A stretch of DNA of 64,000 bases, taken from Streptococcus entericus DSM 14446 (GTDB lineage Bacteria; Bacillota; Bacilli; Lactobacillales; Streptococcaceae). Under the pieces are notes generated by a model. The model saw only the letters and a program-made list of their open reading frames with translations. It was not told the origin of the DNA and made no database searches. Location: assembly GCF_000380025.1 (NCBI RefSeq), contig NZ_KB904182.1, positions 41,773 to 105,772 of the forward strand, read 5' to 3'. Below, piece by piece: positions 27,056 through 35,066 of the stretch (positions within the stretch are counted from its first letter, which is position 1; the number at the start of each line of letters is the position of its first letter). Both the position numbers and the translations under genes were made by a program.

Positions 27056-28306
27056 TTATTTCTCCTTTCTGAATTTAAGTTTTATATCTTTTTGAAGACC
27101 GTCATTTTTATTTTCATACCAGTGCATATCAAAGATATACTGATTGGATTCAATTTTACCGACCATTTTAGTCCATTCTTTTGACTCCCCACCATACATC
27201 TGAACTAATTTATCAGCTATTCTTAATTCTTTATCGGCACCGAACCCAGCTATAGCTTTTGTAGCTTCAAAAATTGTGTTGGTAGGAATAAACTTCGGGA
27301 CGCCTTGCTCATAATAAGAAAATTGATGTTGCAAGTATTTCTCTGGTTCAATTATAACATTATCATTTACGCTGTTCAAGTCATTATCAATGCCAAATTT
27401 CTTATCGCGTTCCAACTCTTCCTCATCTGGAATAACCGTAGACCGGCAATTAAAATGAAATGGAGGAGCTGTAACACCAACCTGGAGCTCGTCTAAGTGG
27501 TATCGCTTATCATCCTTGGCGATATTTCGGCAAATCTGAGTAGTCCTGCCATCTAACTGAACTAGAATCCGATAATACTTAAGCCCGGCGTCTTGGTATC
27601 GGCGGATAGTTGCTCGATTGATGATAGAGGTCCCGTCAGTCCTGATTAAGGTCTGAGCCCTTGAGCGCGCCACATTGTATTTAGTTGCCAACTCTTGGGC
27701 CATAGCTCTTACATCATCGCCACGGACAAAACCTCGTTTTAAGATATCTTTAACATCCTCAACCAGCTTATCTGTATTCCCCCAGAGTTGTTCTGAATAG
27801 TCAGCACCGTTAAACGGAGTCCTTATGAGTTCTTGCAACGCTGGCTCATTCAAGGCTCCTGCATGTCCTCCTAAGGCCTTTTGGTAAACATAGTTGGCGG
27901 TTGATTTCAAGTAGTCCTCGAACGACTTTCGGAGCACTCCGTTCATGGTGCCGATTTTATACACCAGTTCTAAGTTCAAGGCCTCCATGCGGGTTACCTT
28001 AGATGCCGCATACTGCTCATTCAATCGTTTTAGTAGTTCTGGGTCCTTCTCAGCCTGCTCACGGTACTTCTGAGCGTTAGCTTGATAATCTGACAGGTCT
28101 TGCCCTCGGAGACGCTGTAGGGCCTCCTGATAGCTCATAGCGTTATTGTCAGCATATCTTGTCACAAACGCAAACAACTCTTTTTGCATCTCTACCGCTT
28201 CCGAAGCATATAACTTCTGGATTTCAGCAAAAATATCAATGTCTGTTCGATCGACGTGAGCGAGAATAGCTTTGCTACGATTGACCCAATAATCATTGTG
28301 TTTCAT
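27056..28306 (-). CDS. Minor head protein (Mu gpF/SPP1 gp7-like) with Ntox50-like tail
   Basis: Residues 1-310 form a phage Mu F-like head morphogenesis protein: helical N-terminus, TLIRTDGTSIINRATIRRYQDAG, LDGRTTQICR and a zinc-like FHFNCRSTVIPDEEE. It binds the portal and is packaged in few copies. The last ~80 residues (ADKLVQMYGGESKEWTKMVG, YIFDMHWYENKN, KLKFRKEK) look like the 'bacterial toxin 50' (Ntox50) domain, a predicted RNase of polymorphic toxins known from such phage proteins. Overlaps the portal gene by 14 bases. Confidence 0.85.
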   Translation of the reverse strand: MKHNDYWVNRSKAILAHVDRTDIDIFAEIQKLYASEAVEMQKELFAFVTRYADNNAMSYQEALQRLRGQDLSDYQANAQKYREQAEKDPELLKRLNEQYAASKVTRMEALNLELVYKIGTMNGVLRKSFEDYLKSTANYVYQKALGGHAGALNEPALQELIRTPFNGADYSEQLWGNTDKLVEDVKDILKRGFVRGDDVRAMAQELATKYNVARSRAQTLIRTDGTSIINRATIRRYQDAGLKYYRILVQLDGRTTQICRNIAKDDKRYHLDELQVGVTAPPFHFNCRSTVIPDEEELERDKKFGIDNDLNSVNDNVIIEPEKYLQHQFSYYEQGVPKFIPTNTIFEATKAIAGFGADKELRIADKLVQMYGGESKEWTKMVGKIESNQYIFDMHWYENKNDGLQKDIKLKFRKEK

Positions 28307-29753
28307 GCGCTATCCTGCCCATTGGTTCTTTTGTGGCTACAGACTGCAAACGTCCTATCTCATCTGAAGCTTTGACGCCTGTTGCGTTTTCCAAAAGACT
28401 AAATACAGTCTCATCACTGACCATCCCGTACAGATTTTTGGCGTTTGCAATAACAGTGCCTGCATCTGCCGGCAGATTAGGTGTAAAGGTAAAGCTGAGT
28501 TTAGAGACATCAAAATTTGTTAGTTCTTTGGCTACTTTACCAATATTAGCAATCAATCGGTATCGCCGTCTCAGAGACTTTTCAAATAGAGCTTGCATGT
28601 CCACCCGCTCTTGATCAAGACCAAAAACCTTCCATTTCATAGCCTCTCCAGATTGATGGCCAGAAAAATTCATGTCAGTCATATCAGGTGTGTTGGTAAA
28701 CTTGTGGATATCATTGACAATTCGATTTTTATAAGCCTCGGTCCCAGCAACATCATATTGCTTGTAGAGGTATTTAGCATCAATGCGCCCTTCGTTTCCT
28801 TCTGTATCTGTCGGAGGTTCGAGATTCATCAAGCGAGCCTTGCGCATTTTGCGCATAAATTCGATTTGTTGTTCTGGCGTTTGGCACGTCTCAGGAAAGC
28901 TCATGCGCCCAAAAATGGCCAGAATTGCGTCTGATAAATCTTGCATATAATTAGCCGTATCAGACTGGCTAGCGTCGTAGAGATCAATTAAGGACAGTTC
29001 TGTCTCATAGTCCCCCACCCCTGACGCTGTATTGAGATACTCGGTTATGGGAACTAAACCAAAAGAATGAGGTTTCCTGTCAATTTCCTCTAGTTGGCCA
29101 TCATAGCTGAAAGTAATGATGTCGCTATCTGTGTAAATTTCGACGATTTCTTTGTCGCTGTCAAATTGACCAGCCTTGTAATACCGCACCCCTGCCACGC
29201 TATGCGCCTCTAAAGTATTATCAAACACCACAAAGGTACTAAGGGGATCTAGTTTAACGGTTCTTGTCGTGTCATCCTGAGCACGATAAACCATGTCATA
29301 AGCACGACCTGTCTTTGATAGATCCAACACTAGCGCTCTGTTGATGCTGTGGAAGTCGTTTTGTTTAGCTAACTCATCTATGATAGCTTGATTGTCTCCG
29401 TCTCCCTCGTACTTAACCTGAATAGGTTTGCCAACCAGATAACCTTGTTTAAAGACTGCAATCGCACGTCCGAAATTATGGATTGCTCTTGCATCTGCCA
29501 TATCCTGCTCACGTCTGCGATTAACAACGCTAACTGTATGGTTATTTCCCTCAGCGTAATCCAGCAACTCCTGAATCCGTGGACGCTGAATTTTCTTATG
29601 ATGCTCAATGATGTTTCTGAGCAATTCGAAATCGTTGGCTAACAGCTCGTTCAATTCCTTAGCCTGGTATCTCAATCTAGCCTCACGGTGGAAACGAAAC
29701 TCTAAGATTCGACTGTGTCCCGTGCTATCTACAAATGTTTCCTTATGTGTCAT
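28293..29753 (-). CDS. Portal protein, SPP1 gp6 family
   Basis: A 486-residue protein of the SPP1-type portal family, with YNHTVS-like NNHTVSVVNRRREQD, GYLVGKPIQVKY, TEYLNTASGVGDYE and SGHQSGEAMKWKVFGLDQERVDM (quoted in parts). It forms the dodecameric DNA entry/exit ring. Follows the large terminase gene directly. Confidence 0.92.
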   Translation of the reverse strand: MTHKETFVDSTGHSRILEFRFHREARLRYQAKELNELLANDFELLRNIIEHHKKIQRPRIQELLDYAEGNNHTVSVVNRRREQDMADARAIHNFGRAIAVFKQGYLVGKPIQVKYEGDGDNQAIIDELAKQNDFHSINRALVLDLSKTGRAYDMVYRAQDDTTRTVKLDPLSTFVVFDNTLEAHSVAGVRYYKAGQFDSDKEIVEIYTDSDIITFSYDGQLEEIDRKPHSFGLVPITEYLNTASGVGDYETELSLIDLYDASQSDTANYMQDLSDAILAIFGRMSFPETCQTPEQQIEFMRKMRKARLMNLEPPTDTEGNEGRIDAKYLYKQYDVAGTEAYKNRIVNDIHKFTNTPDMTDMNFSGHQSGEAMKWKVFGLDQERVDMQALFEKSLRRRYRLIANIGKVAKELTNFDVSKLSFTFTPNLPADAGTVIANAKNLYGMVSDETVFSLLENATGVKASDEIGRLQSVATKEPMGRIAHETQ

Positions 29754-31037
29754 TTATAAACCAAAACCAGCTCGCAAAATGTCGAACTGGCTCCCTTTCT
29801 TTTGTCTCTGTATATGGTAACGCTCCAAAGCGTATCGAATAGCATCTATAATGTGGTTGTTAGCATCTACAGGCTCATTCAACCATTTCCCGTCTTTATC
29901 TTTTTTATAAATGTACGTATCGAATTCCTCGATAGTCTTGATACACGTCGGATGGATATAGATTTTAAACTGCTTCATAAAGTCTATGCCTGCGTTTATC
30001 GAGCCTTTTCCTTTGATTGATGCAGTTAACCTTTTAATACCCTTCGACCGCAATTCCGCAATCAAGCGTTGTTCAGCACTATCTCCAGTAATCAGAGCAT
30101 TCTGCATATTAGTCTCTACAATCATTTTGTAAATATCCTCTGTGGTCATGGCATACTCATAGTGCTCTGCATATATCCACAGTTCTTTTTTCTCAAGGTC
30201 AACAGCAAGCCGTGGAAAAGTTGTCGGGTCATGCGTAAAACCAAAGTCGAGCCCTGCAGCAGTCTCTCCAACACGCTTAATAGTTGCTTTAATATCGAAG
30301 TCTCTGACTGAGTAATTTTCAAATACAAGACCTTCGGCAACTCCCCACTCCCCGTCACAGACGATACGAGCACGCCTTGGATTGGTTATATAAAGGTCCT
30401 CGTAGCGTTTCACGTCGACATCATCCAACCACTCATTACAACGGAAAGTTGTCGTTATTGCAAAAGTGTCCGCTCTCTGCGTTTCTTCATCGAAAAAGAC
30501 ACGCTTGAGCCAATGGCGTTCGTTCCAAGGGTTAAACGTGACTGTGATTTGTTTGAAGAAATCAGGGACGTCCAACGATCCACGAATAGACTCAACTACT
30601 GTCGAGAACTTATCTTCGTTTTCGATTTGATAAGCCTCCTCAAACCACGCCCAGCAAAGTGAACCAACATCTACGGTGATAGACGTGATTTTCAGTTCAT
30701 CGTCCAAACCTCGAAAAAGTATTTTTTGGCCTGTTGCCTTGACAGTGATTTCTGGCAAGCTCTCGTTAAACTTGAATAAGTGAGATGCGCTCAAACGATT
30801 AGCAGCCCATTTGAGGTCTGTATAGGTTGATTGCTTATTGGTGTTTGAAAACCGACGAACCACAAGCAAGTTAGCCCACGGATGTTTCAAGATGTCGTGA
30901 ATGAAGCAAAGAGCTGTACTCTTTGACTTCTTAGAACCACGGCCGCCTTTGACCACTCGATAGAAATTCTTTGAGTGAAAAAAGCGGTTGTATCCCCTCC
31001 CCAAAGCCTGCCTCATCGAAACCTGCACATCAGTCAT
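29754..31037 (-). CDS. Terminase large subunit (PBSX family)
   Basis: A 427-residue DNA packaging motor. ATPase: Walker A-like GGRGSKKSKS (about 33-42) and Walker B WFEEA after LCWA. RNase H-like nuclease: acidic residues in AGLDFGFTHD, ALITGDSAEQ and NHIIDAIRYAL. Family features match PBSX-type TerL, suggesting headful (pac) packaging. I chose the ATG at 31037, six bases after GGAGG and overlapping the small-subunit stop. Confidence 0.93.
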   Translation of the reverse strand: MTDVQVSMRQALGRGYNRFFHSKNFYRVVKGGRGSKKSKSTALCFIHDILKHPWANLLVVRRFSNTNKQSTYTDLKWAANRLSASHLFKFNESLPEITVKATGQKILFRGLDDELKITSITVDVGSLCWAWFEEAYQIENEDKFSTVVESIRGSLDVPDFFKQITVTFNPWNERHWLKRVFFDEETQRADTFAITTTFRCNEWLDDVDVKRYEDLYITNPRRARIVCDGEWGVAEGLVFENYSVRDFDIKATIKRVGETAAGLDFGFTHDPTTFPRLAVDLEKKELWIYAEHYEYAMTTEDIYKMIVETNMQNALITGDSAEQRLIAELRSKGIKRLTASIKGKGSINAGIDFMKQFKIYIHPTCIKTIEEFDTYIYKKDKDGKWLNEPVDANNHIIDAIRYALERYHIQRQKKGSQFDILRAGFGL

Positions 31038-31473
31038 CATCGTCCTCCAGCGGAACATCATCAACGAAAGTGACTGTCCCAGATATTTGAACCTCTGATT
31101 TATCTGTGAACAACTGAAGGTGTCTACCTAAAATCTCGAGAGCTTTTAGACGGTTTTCAGTGTCTGCGGTATGCTCATACCGCATTTCTAACTCAACTTC
31201 ATTGGTCATCAGGTTAGTTTTTTTGGAGTAGCCTTCCTGCACCCTGCCAAAAGCAATACTGGCAATCTCTCTAATGACCTCATCGCCTGTCACTTTCAAT
31301 TCTTCCAAAATTGGTTCTGTCCGTGATTTGATGTATTTCTGGATTGGAGGTTTTTGGAGGTTTTCTTTGCCAGAAGCTGTAGGTACTTTATAACCTGCTT
31401 TTCTAGCTGCGTCCGTAGCGTTTCCCTTGTTGGCGATGTACTCATCAGCAAAAAACCTTTGCTTTGGAGTCAA
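31030..31473 (-). CDS. Terminase small subunit
   Basis: A 147-residue DNA-recognition subunit of the Terminase_2 type: TPKQRFFADEYIANKGNATDAARKAGY is the HTH start (TPKQRFFADEYI, NATDAARKAGYK), and the acidic DDDD end precedes terL. The start is unusual: no ATG exists. The first usable codon is TTG at 31473 with no SD, whereas eight codons upstream an ATT at 31497 lies nine bases after a perfect GGAGG and adds IANRDEFG, which looks like a normal TerS N-terminus. Confidence 0.88.
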   Translation of the reverse strand: MTPKQRFFADEYIANKGNATDAARKAGYKVPTASGKENLQKPPIQKYIKSRTEPILEELKVTGDEVIREIASIAFGRVQEGYSKKTNLMTNEVELEMRYEHTADTENRLKALEILGRHLQLFTDKSEVQISGTVTFVDDVPLEDDDD

Positions 31474-31521
31474 GCCAAATTCATCTCTATTTGCAATAAG
31501 TCATCGCCTCCATTCTAAAAT

Positions 31522-31546
31522 AAAAAAGCCACTCAGCGAGTGACTT
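31522..31546 (-). terminator. Terminator between the tRNA segment and the terminase genes
   Basis: Minus-strand AAGTCACTC - GCT - GAGTGGCTT followed by six Ts. It ends transcripts from the early/tRNA side before the late packaging genes, so late expression would need a new promoter or antitermination. Confidence 0.8.
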
Positions 31547-31550
31547 GAAA

Positions 31551-31651
31551 TATATGCGGGCGGATTCGAACCGCCTTTGCATGCTTCCAGTTTGCAACCT
31601 TTCCACATGCAGTCAAACCTGTAATATGATTTAGTTGCAACTTCCACATAC
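31551..31651 (-). tRNA. tRNA-like element with aberrant body (1)
   Basis: The 3' part is a textbook T-arm (GGCGG-TTCGAAT-CCGCC) followed by CGCATAT, which pairs with GTATGTG 94 bases upstream (two G-U pairs) as a 7-bp acceptor stem. Between them no ordinary D-arm or anticodon arm with U33 and purine 37 is evident; instead there is a perfect TGCATG/CATGCA stem. At 101 nt it is too long for a standard tRNA. A 5' end near 31705 with weaker pairing is also possible. Either a decayed tRNA or a tRNA-like structure. Confidence 0.4.
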
Positions 31652-31734
31652 TACGTTCGACCTCTACGGATTATACCCGAGCCGATGTGCCATATCGCAA
31701 CATATACTTTCTGCTTTACCTAGGCAGCAGATAA

Positions 31735-31840
31735 CAGGAACAGTCGGAATCGAACCGACACAGAGCTTACTGCCGTGGACGTCACACGGACCTGCTCGAG
31801 TAGCTACCTCTGCCGTTTTCCAATCACGGCTCACGTTCCT
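31735..31840 (-). tRNA. tRNA-like element with aberrant body (2)
   Basis: A 106-nt element with a 7-bp acceptor stem (AGGAACG/TGTTCCT), a perfect T-arm (GTCGG-TTCGATT-CCGAC) and a D-arm-like hairpin with GG in the loop (GCC..GGC). The centre is wrong for a tRNA: the best anticodon-like stem (CCGTG-TGACGTC-CACGG) lacks U33, and the alternative with U33 has only three pairs. Hence a divergent, pseudo- or mimic tRNA. Confidence 0.45.
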
Positions 31841-31942
31841 ACAGATGACAACCAAAACCACTTGTAACAAGCGGAGGAGGGACCAGCTTTATGCCTCATT
31901 TTACGGGTTCGTCACCCGAAGGACTATCATCATAACCTTTAA

Positions 31943-32025
31943 TGGAGAGTGCAGGATTCGAACCTGCGACCTCTTACGAGAGCGGATTTACAGTCCGCCG
32001 TCTTAACCCCTCGAACCAACTCTCC
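31943..32025 (-). tRNA. tRNA-Tyr (anticodon GUA)
   Basis: An 83-nt class II tRNA: acceptor GGAGAGT/ACTCTCC with A as discriminator, anticodon arm GCGGA-CTGTAAA-TCCGC giving GUA, a short extra arm (CTC-GTAA-GAG), and T-arm GCAGG-TTCGAAT-CCTGC. CCA is not encoded. Well conserved, so probably functional and useful for phage late translation. Confidence 0.92.
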
Positions 32026-32084
32026 GAACGACAAGACCATCTGGCCCTGCCTCAATTCTTGATACTACCATAATACCACCTCTA

Positions 32085-32561
32085 TTAGTATTTTTGAGTA
32101 TCAATTTGTACCGTTCCAGTATTATTTAGTACTGATTTTGTACGATTTAGTAACTCATCCAAGCTATCCACGCCTTTGCGCTTCAGCATGTAGTAGTTGT
32201 TGCGGTTCATTTCCAGCCTATCGATAGCCTCGTCAAAGGTCTGGCAGTTGACGTAGGTCGTAACCAGGACGTGCCTCTGGAGCATGTCTGGCAAGGTCAT
32301 CAGCAAGTCAATGATTTCCTGCCGTCGTTTGAGTAAATTCTCAATCTGCTTGGTGTTGTAGTCAGTCACATCCACGATAGCAATGTTCTTGTCTTCCTGC
32401 GACAATCTCAGACCGCCTTGAACTTTCACATCAGACCACTTCGGAGAGCTCAAGACAGAGCTCCGAGTAGCCTCGATATCAGCTCGTAACTCGGCAATCA
32501 ACTTCGGGATAATCCGCAATTCCTCCAACAAATAATGGGCTGGTGTCTTATCTTTCGCCAT
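32085..32561 (-). CDS. Late-gene regulator, DUF1492/ArpU-like
   Basis: A 158-residue helical protein with a sigma-70 region 4-like HTH near the C-terminus (YVNCQTFDEAIDRLEMNRNNYYMLKRKG, seen as TFDEAIDRLEMNRNNYY). DUF1492/ArpU-type proteins at this position in streptococcal and enterococcal phages are thought to activate the late (packaging, head, tail, lysis) operon. It immediately precedes the tRNA segment and terminase genes. Confidence 0.75.
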   Translation of the reverse strand: MAKDKTPAHYLLEELRIIPKLIAELRADIEATRSSVLSSPKWSDVKVQGGLRLSQEDKNIAIVDVTDYNTKQIENLLKRRQEIIDLLMTLPDMLQRHVLVTTYVNCQTFDEAIDRLEMNRNNYYMLKRKGVDSLDELLNRTKSVLNNTGTVQIDTQKY

Positions 32562-32579
32562 TTCTCGCCCTCCTTATGG

Positions 32580-32632
32580 TATAATATAATTACCAGATAT
32601 ACCCACGGAGTCAGCAGTCGCTGGCTTTTTTA
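32580..32632 (+). ncRNA. Candidate ~40-nt plus-strand RNA (copy A)
   Basis: An extended -10 TGG-TATAAT (hexamer 32580-32585) overlaps, on the other strand, the SD region of the late regulator. About 25 bases on, AGTCAGC-AGTC-GCTGGCT (32609-32626) plus six Ts forms an intrinsic terminator on the plus strand. The product would be mostly the terminator hairpin. A second copy of this layout is at 45333-45386. No expression evidence. Confidence 0.35.
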
Positions 32633-32637
32633 TTGCA

Positions 32638-33024
32638 CTACTCTAAGATTTCCAACACTTGCTCAATATCCTCAGGCACATTACCGTCCCAGACGTAGGA
32701 GTTTTTCAATATATACTCATTGTATTTGGTTGCCGTACTGTTGGCTCTTTGCTTATAGGACTGAGCCCATGATTGGTGTTCGTCCTTGTCCGACCCCTTA
32801 TACTGCTCATAGGCCAACCGGTCCGCCTTGTAGGACGCCACCATGCTCCGAGCCGTGTCCTCAGCCTCCTTGCGAACTTTGTACGAGGTTCGTTCGTTGA
32901 CCTTCTGGACTTCATAGTGTTTTTGGTTCAGCGCACCTTGGATTTGTGGGGAAAATAGCCAAAGGCTAGCAGGTAGTGCCACTAGGAACCCACCAGCTAA
33001 AATGCTTAAAAATTTTGACTTCAT
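32638..33024 (-). CDS. Phage exported/membrane-anchored protein, unknown
   Basis: A 128-residue protein with an N-terminal signal or anchor (KSKFLSILAGGFLVALPASLWLF) followed by a charged helical domain (VQKVNERTSYKVRKEAED, ADRLAYEQYKGSDKDEHQSW). The start at 33024 follows AAGGAGG; the much longer open frame upstream overlaps the lipoprotein gene and is not credible. It pairs with the lipoprotein gene directly upstream, so both may act at the cell surface. Confidence 0.65.
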   Translation of the reverse strand: MKSKFLSILAGGFLVALPASLWLFSPQIQGALNQKHYEVQKVNERTSYKVRKEAEDTARSMVASYKADRLAYEQYKGSDKDEHQSWAQSYKQRANSTATKYNEYILKNSYVWDGNVPEDIEQVLEILE

Positions 33025-33034
33025 CATCGCCTCC

Positions 33035-33598
33035 TTAATTGACATTGACAATGGCATTTGGTACATCAAATGGAATGTCTGAATAAAGGTACTCCCCTGT
33101 CCACTCCAGATATTTACCATCTGGCGTAAAGAAGAAAATCCCGTTATCATTCTCCCCATAAGACCCATCCACATCTGGCAACCATGCGTTCTTTGACGAA
33201 AAGTCTCCTCCAGAATACTCATAATACTCAGAGTCAGGCGTCAAAAACGAGTTCAACGAAGACACCTTTCCATCAACCGTGAAAGTCCCCACGACTGCCG
33301 AACCATTCATGAGAAGGATGTAGCCCATCGGTTTCTCAATCTTTGACGGCAACTGGATAGCCTTTTCACGCTGTCCATTGACCCAATAGGCTCTGCGAAT
33401 GAGATTGTACCGCTCCAGCGAGTAGTCGATGTCTGTTGGGGTCTGCTGGCTATCAGCAAACTTGTCAGCCAAATCTCTCGTAGCTCTTACCTCGTCACGA
33501 GCTGTTGTCGTTGCCTCTGTATCTCCACACGCCGCCAAGGTTATCACGCTTACGGCTGTCATTGCAGCGATGGCTGCTTTTTTAATCCATTTATTCAT
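33035..33598 (-). CDS. Phage-encoded lipoprotein
   Basis: A 187-residue protein with a lipoprotein signal: basic MNKWIKK, hydrophobic core, and lipobox LAAC with Cys at about residue 24. The mature part has a helical linker and a beta-rich domain (MGYILLMNGSAVVGTFTVDG, GIFFFTPDGKYLEWTGEYLY). Surface lipoproteins of temperate streptococcal phages (for example Ltp of TP-J34) block superinfection; that role here is inference from location class, not homology. Confidence 0.75.
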   Translation of the reverse strand: MNKWIKKAAIAAMTAVSVITLAACGDTEATTTARDEVRATRDLADKFADSQQTPTDIDYSLERYNLIRRAYWVNGQREKAIQLPSKIEKPMGYILLMNGSAVVGTFTVDGKVSSLNSFLTPDSEYYEYSGGDFSSKNAWLPDVDGSYGENDNGIFFFTPDGKYLEWTGEYLYSDIPFDVPNAIVNVN

Positions 33599-34059
33599 TG
33601 CTGTTCTCCTTTTTTCTGTAAAATTTCTTGGGATGGATCTTCCATCAGTTCTGGGTGCTCGTGGATGTTGCCGATGACTTCGATTTTAGCAGGCTCATCC
33701 ATGACCTCCCCAGACACGTTCCAAAAGCTATCTCGGAAGTGTTTTAAGTACCAACCATACCCCGGTGCTAATCGCAAAATATTTTCACCGCATTTGTTGT
33801 ATGCCGCAAAGTAACATATAAACTGACCAAAGCTTACAATATATTTTGATTTTGAGGAGTTATATGTCACCGCATCCCCCTCAAAAATCTCTTTACCATT
33901 TTTATCAAACAAGCCTGTAGATTGCATGAGGAAGCCGTCTTGAGGGATTAGAAAATATTTACCACTTTCAACCTCAACCATGCCTGTCATTAGATGAACA
34001 GAGAAAACCTCATACATTTTCTTTTCTGCTGTACTCCAAAATCTATACTTCGGAATCAT
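33595..34059 (-). CDS. YopX-family protein
   Basis: A 154-residue YopX protein: starts KYRFWSTAEKKMYEV, contains MQSTGLFDKNGKEIFEGDAV (as TGLFDKNGKEIFEGD) and ends with IEVIGNIHEHPEL, all signatures of the family. These are common, uncharacterised accessory proteins of Firmicute phages. Overlaps the lipoprotein start by 4 bases and its upstream neighbour by 17. Confidence 0.9.
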   Translation of the reverse strand: MIPKYRFWSTAEKKMYEVFSVHLMTGMVEVESGKYFLIPQDGFLMQSTGLFDKNGKEIFEGDAVTYNSSKSKYIVSFGQFICYFAAYNKCGENILRLAPGYGWYLKHFRDSFWNVSGEVMDEPAKIEVIGNIHEHPELMEDPSQEILQKKGEQQ

Positions 34060-34324
34060 CTGTGACCTCCACCCCTAACAATCTTATGTCTTCTTTAATC
34101 TGTTCTATTTCCTCAGCTATTGCCAGCTGGACTCTGCCCGCTAGCCTTGAGGAGCAATGAATGCTATCGCTAAGAAAGCCATAAGACGTTGAAAATTTTA
34201 GGTTACGGGATAGATCTTTCAGGAAGATTCTATTCCAACATTTTTCAGATATTCTGAGGAATTTCTCGAGTTGGTATAATTCCTCGTTTAACTTTTTTAA
34301 TTTATCAAAGTCACCGAGTTTCAT
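34043..34324 (-). CDS. Phage hypothetical protein (93 aa)
   Basis: Helical, charged protein starting MKLGDFDKLKKLNEELYQL and ending in an acidic tail. ATG at 34324 overlaps the previous stop (ATGA) with GGAGGTGGAG before it. Not recognised; position in the accessory cluster of DUF1642/YopX genes. Confidence 0.6.
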   Translation of the reverse strand: MKLGDFDKLKKLNEELYQLEKFLRISEKCWNRIFLKDLSRNLKFSTSYGFLSDSIHCSSRLAGRVQLAIAEEIEQIKEDIRLLGVEVTDDSEV

Positions 34325-34836
34325 CACTCCACCTCCTCTACAGGCTTAGCGAACTGCCACGCCCATTCAAAATCCTTCTTAATCTGAGCTTCTGTCAAGT
34401 GGTACTGCCTAATAGACTTCCATTCAGAGTTGTTAATCATACATACTCTAACAAGTCCTTTTGGAGCTCTTGAAAGAACAGTATGCATCCAGATATGATT
34501 ATGTGGGTCAGGAATCTCCACCGTATACAACTTCTCTTTCTCAATTTCGTAGCAGTCAAGCCAAGCACGGGCGAAGGTGTCAAGTCGCTTCTTATAGTTA
34601 CCATCTAGCCAACTACCAATTTCTGGAGGGTATTCGGTCAATAGATTGTATATATTTTGATTTGTTTCTTTGTATTCTTTGATGTACTCCGCCACAAACT
34701 TCGGAATTACGACTTTCTGCGGTTCGGTGAGTTGATATAGATCTTGCAAAAAGCACTCCAATGCCGGGATAGAACCCGGGCTATTCCAAATCCCTTTAAG
34801 GCTTTCATACTTCTCAATTAATTTCTGCTTATTCAT
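34324..34836 (-). CDS. DUF1642 phage protein
   Basis: A 170-residue protein of the DUF1642 family: KVVIPKFVAEYIKEYKET, ARAWLDCYEIEKEKLYTVEIPDPH (parts), and the C-terminal AEIKKDFEWAWQFA-like TEAQIKKDFEWAWQFAKPV. Common in streptococcal phage early/middle regions; function unknown. Start at 34836 chosen for GGAGG upstream and the ATGA overlap. Confidence 0.8.
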   Translation of the reverse strand: MNKQKLIEKYESLKGIWNSPGSIPALECFLQDLYQLTEPQKVVIPKFVAEYIKEYKETNQNIYNLLTEYPPEIGSWLDGNYKKRLDTFARAWLDCYEIEKEKLYTVEIPDPHNHIWMHTVLSRAPKGLVRVCMINNSEWKSIRQYHLTEAQIKKDFEWAWQFAKPVEEVE

Positions 34837-35066
34837 CACACTTCCTCCATTCTCTTCTGCTGTTGGGTCAGCCATTCCCAAATGAGATGAAACTGCCCGT
34901 TAATCAAATCATCGTTGCCATACTTGTTACAAATAGCACTCATCGATTGATTAGCCCATTGCCAGTAAGCAAAACTGCCAAAGCCCAACTCTACCATCTT
35001 TTGGTTACTTTCCCTCATCCAGTTTGGGATTTCAACTGAAAAAAACTCAATGTAGTTAATCTTCAT
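34836..35066 (-). CDS. Phage hypothetical protein (76 aa)
   Basis: A 76-residue aromatic-rich protein (FGSFAYWQWANQSM, FHLIWEWLTQQQKR). ATG overlaps the RusA stop by 4 bases. Not recognised. Confidence 0.55.
   Translation of the reverse strand: MKINYIEFFSVEIPNWMRESNQKMVELGFGSFAYWQWANQSMSAICNKYGNDDLINGQFHLIWEWLTQQQKRMEEV

Noticed and set aside
31635..32006. 123-codon plus-strand ORF across the tRNA segment
   Set aside because: It is the antisense of tRNA genes; such translations look protein-like (CRIRTCDLL) and are a well-known annotation artefact.
33025..33222. N-terminal extension of the 32638 gene
   Set aside because: The extension overlaps most of the lipoprotein's end, whereas a perfect SD sits before the ATG at 33024.
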